Source: Avisuccinivibrio_A sp964399665
GTDB lineage: Bacteria > Pseudomonadota > Gammaproteobacteria > Enterobacterales > Succinivibrionaceae
DNA length: 25,274 bases
Assembly (NCBI GenBank): GCA_964399665.1
Contig: CAYNSI010000006.1
Span: 1-25,274 of the forward strand
Reading direction: 5' to 3'
A program made the position numbers and the translations under genes. Below, piece by piece: positions 23,903 through 25,274 of this stretch. Numbering within the stretch: position 1 is the first letter of the stretch; each line of letters begins with the position of its first letter. The notes beneath the pieces are model-generated. The model saw only the letters and a program-made list of their open reading frames with translations, had not been told where the DNA came from and did no database searches.

Positions 23903-24859
23903 GTGAGGAACTTTGTTAAATTCGCAGCCTTGATGTTCACATCGGTTCTTGCTGCCGTATCGTGTTCAAGAGATCAGACCTGGACAGTTACCTGTCCCTG
24001 GGCTGCCTCGGGAGTGGCTGCCATGGTGTCACAAAAAGCTGCCGCTATAAGCATCCGCAGTAGTAATAAGATGTTCCTTGCATCTGAATCCGTCAAGGGG
24101 GATACTGCCACCATCAATTCCTGGGCTATTGATACGGCAGGTTCAGACTTAAAGCTTCTTTTGGCAGGAGAGGGTGCTTTTGCAATAACTGCCTTAATAG
24201 ATCCTCAAAAGCTTAAGGTAAGCTTTGCTGATTTTGAATTGATAGAAAATCTTTACTCGGCAATTTTTGTGCTCTCTGCCAATAAAGATCTTAAAGTGTT
24301 TGATATTCCTTCTTTGCGGGATTTTGTAAGGGATCAGCAGGGCAGTATCACTGTAGCTGTCAATGGGGCGACCTCTTCAGAGGCTTTTTTGGCAAGTGCA
24401 CTTTTTGCATCGATGGGAACAGCCGGAAGATTAAAGCTTACTCCCTATGCTTCGGCAGCTGAAGCTGCTCAGGCCGTCGCAAGGGGGGAGACCATGTTTG
24501 CAGTTTCCCATCAAAGTCAGATCCTTGAGGCAAGCCTTGAAGGCAGGGTTGAAGTGATAGCAGCCTTTGATGAAGAATCTCTTAAAAGCGGACCTTTTGC
24601 AGGAGTTCAAGGGGTGGGCTCCTATGGGTATCCTTATTTTAAAAACCGTTGTTTCGTGCTGGCAAAGCGCGGCATTGATGCGCAAAAAAAAGCTGAGTTA
24701 AAAAAACTTTACAGGAGTATTTTAGAAGATGAGGAAATGATTTCCTGGATGCGCGATACCATGCATATTGAAATTGATCCCCTTTCTGAGCAGGAAGCAA
24801 AAGAGCATTTGGAGATGGTAAGACAGATTATTTCCCGTTATAAGGACGTGGTGATGTAG
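23903..24859 (+). CDS. TctC/Bug-like solute-binding lipoprotein, orphan
   Basis: A 318-residue exported protein: basic N-terminus and hydrophobic stretch, then LAAVSC, a lipobox-like signal with lipidation at Cys21. The mature part has the two-lobe layout of tripartite tricarboxylate transporter (Bug/TctC) binding proteins: WTVTCPWAASGVAAMVSQKAA at the start of the mature chain matches the family VPWxAGG region, and FADFELIENLYSAIFVLSA and ITVAVNGATSSEAFLASALF fit later strands. The family ligands are small carboxylates. Membrane partners TctA/TctB are not adjacent. Start is GTG at 23903 with no evident Shine-Dalgarno sequence. The lipobox is imperfect (Ala at -3). Family assignment is moderate. 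Confidence 0.6.
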   Translation: MRNFVKFAALMFTSVLAAVSCSRDQTWTVTCPWAASGVAAMVSQKAAAISIRSSNKMFLASESVKGDTATINSWAIDTAGSDLKLLLAGEGAFAITALIDPQKLKVSFADFELIENLYSAIFVLSANKDLKVFDIPSLRDFVRDQQGSITVAVNGATSSEAFLASALFASMGTAGRLKLTPYASAAEAAQAVARGETMFAVSHQSQILEASLEGRVEVIAAFDEESLKSGPFAGVQGVGSYGYPYFKNRCFVLAKRGIDAQKKAELKKLYRSILEDEEMISWMRDTMHIEIDPLSEQEAKEHLEMVRQIISRYKDVVM

Positions 24860-24971
24860 GGGCTTTCACGGCGATTGCATGAAGGGCAATAATTAGGCTC
24901 CATTCCAGTCTTAATCTACTACTTCTCTAAAGATGATCTTTGATTTTTCCTAAAATTTTTTAAAAAAGTAC

Positions 24972-25000
24972 TTGACTTGCTCTACCATGACAGCTATAAT
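24972..25000 (+). promoter_or_regulatory. Near-consensus sigma70 promoter
   Basis: TTGACT (24972-24977) and TATAAT (24995-25000) are separated by exactly 17 bp, the best promoter in the window. Transcription would begin near 25007, leaving a short leader with AGGAGG before ATG 25028. Confidence 0.85.
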
Positions 25001-25027
25001 AGTTGTGCAAGTGCCAGGAGGCGGTTT

Positions 25028-25274
25028 ATGTCTGTTCCCAATGAGATTCGTGAAATTGTCCCGGTTGAGTTGCAGGCTATAGCTCGGGGTTTTTATAATA
25101 AGAAACAGGATACTTACTTTTTCTATCGCTTAGATGGTGTCCGCTATGTCAAAGAAAAGAAACGCTGCATAGATGTTAAAACACCTTTGGGAAGTGTTAA
25201 GAATGGTGTATGGAGGTACAGCCCTACCTATTTGCACTTACAGGAGATTGCAAAACTTAAAGAACAATGTTCGG
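25028..25274 (+). CDS. Unrecognised ORF, N-terminal part (runs off window)
   Basis: An open frame of 82 codons reaching the right edge, preceded by a strong promoter and AGGAGG ribosome site 6 nt from the ATG. It begins MSVPNEIREIVPVELQAIAR and continues with a Lys/Arg/Tyr-rich stretch (YFFYRLDGVRYVKEKKRC). The basic, aromatic-rich character recalls N-termini of IS1634/IS4-like transposases, but I cannot name it with confidence. No inverted repeat was identified upstream. The rest lies outside the window. Confidence 0.5.
   Translation, partial: MSVPNEIREIVPVELQAIARGFYNKKQDTYFFYRLDGVRYVKEKKRCIDVKTPLGSVKNGVWRYSPTYLHLQEIAKLKEQCS

Noticed and set aside
1..25274. CRISPR arrays, tRNA or rRNA genes
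   Set aside because: No regularly spaced repeats, cloverleaf sequences or rRNA-like segments were seen by reading; an automated scan was not possible.

Overview
The window looks like the chromosome of a flagellated, Dam-methylating gammaproteobacterium. The markers are mutH, rppH (Nudix) followed by ptsP and thyA, sdhE, srmB and bifunctional hldE. The missing genes (no fliD between flaG and fliS, no lgt between ptsP and thyA) argue against a standard enterobacterium. An anaerobic gut lineage such as the Succinivibrionaceae is a reasonable guess, but it is inference only.

Layout. 1-1400: end of a flagellar locus (flaG, a very strong palindromic terminator, fliS), with mutH convergent to fliS. 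2429-7724: a tight + strand housekeeping run rppH-ptsP-thyA-sdhE-srmB, then nagA and an RpiR-family regulator with a terminator after it. 9979-13127: thiL, a decayed IS605-type tnpB end abutting the thiL stop codon, then hldE and a periplasmic rhodanese on the - strand. 13415-14821: an orphan sugar-porter-type MFS transporter. 15100-23421: a complete sulfoquinovose (SQ) catabolic cluster of the sulfo-Embden-Meyerhof-Parnas (sulfo-EMP) type. 23903-24859: an orphan TctC/Bug-like lipoprotein. The window ends inside an unrecognised ORF driven by a near-consensus sigma70 promoter.

The main finding is the sulfo-EMP cluster. It is two diverging units around a 368-bp control region: leftward yihV (sulfofructose kinase) and yihW/csqR (DeoR-family repressor), and rightward yihU (sulfolactaldehyde reductase), yihT (sulfofructose-phosphate aldolase), a TauE/SafE exporter, yihS (SQ isomerase), yihR (SQ mutarotase) and a YihO/YihP-like GPH-family importer. 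Catalytic residues sit at or within a few positions of the E. coli numbering (K193 in YihT, K171 and R123 in YihU, H251/H386 in YihS against H248/H383). Compared with E. coli it has no sulfoquinovosidase (yihQ) and only one GPH transporter. A TauE/SafE permease sits between aldolase and isomerase, where it could export the product 2,3-dihydroxypropane-1-sulfonate (DHPS). Together the genes would import free SQ, cleave it to DHAP (kept) and sulfolactaldehyde, reduce the latter with NADH and export DHPS, a fermentation-compatible route. The control region carries a strong CRP-like site and candidate repressor motifs.

Other points of interest are candidate structured RNAs in two intergenic regions (2200-2340 and 14936-15007), hairpins inside the SQ operon that may tune expression, an RpiR regulator with an eroded sugar-phosphate site, and a GATC cluster at the start of thyA.
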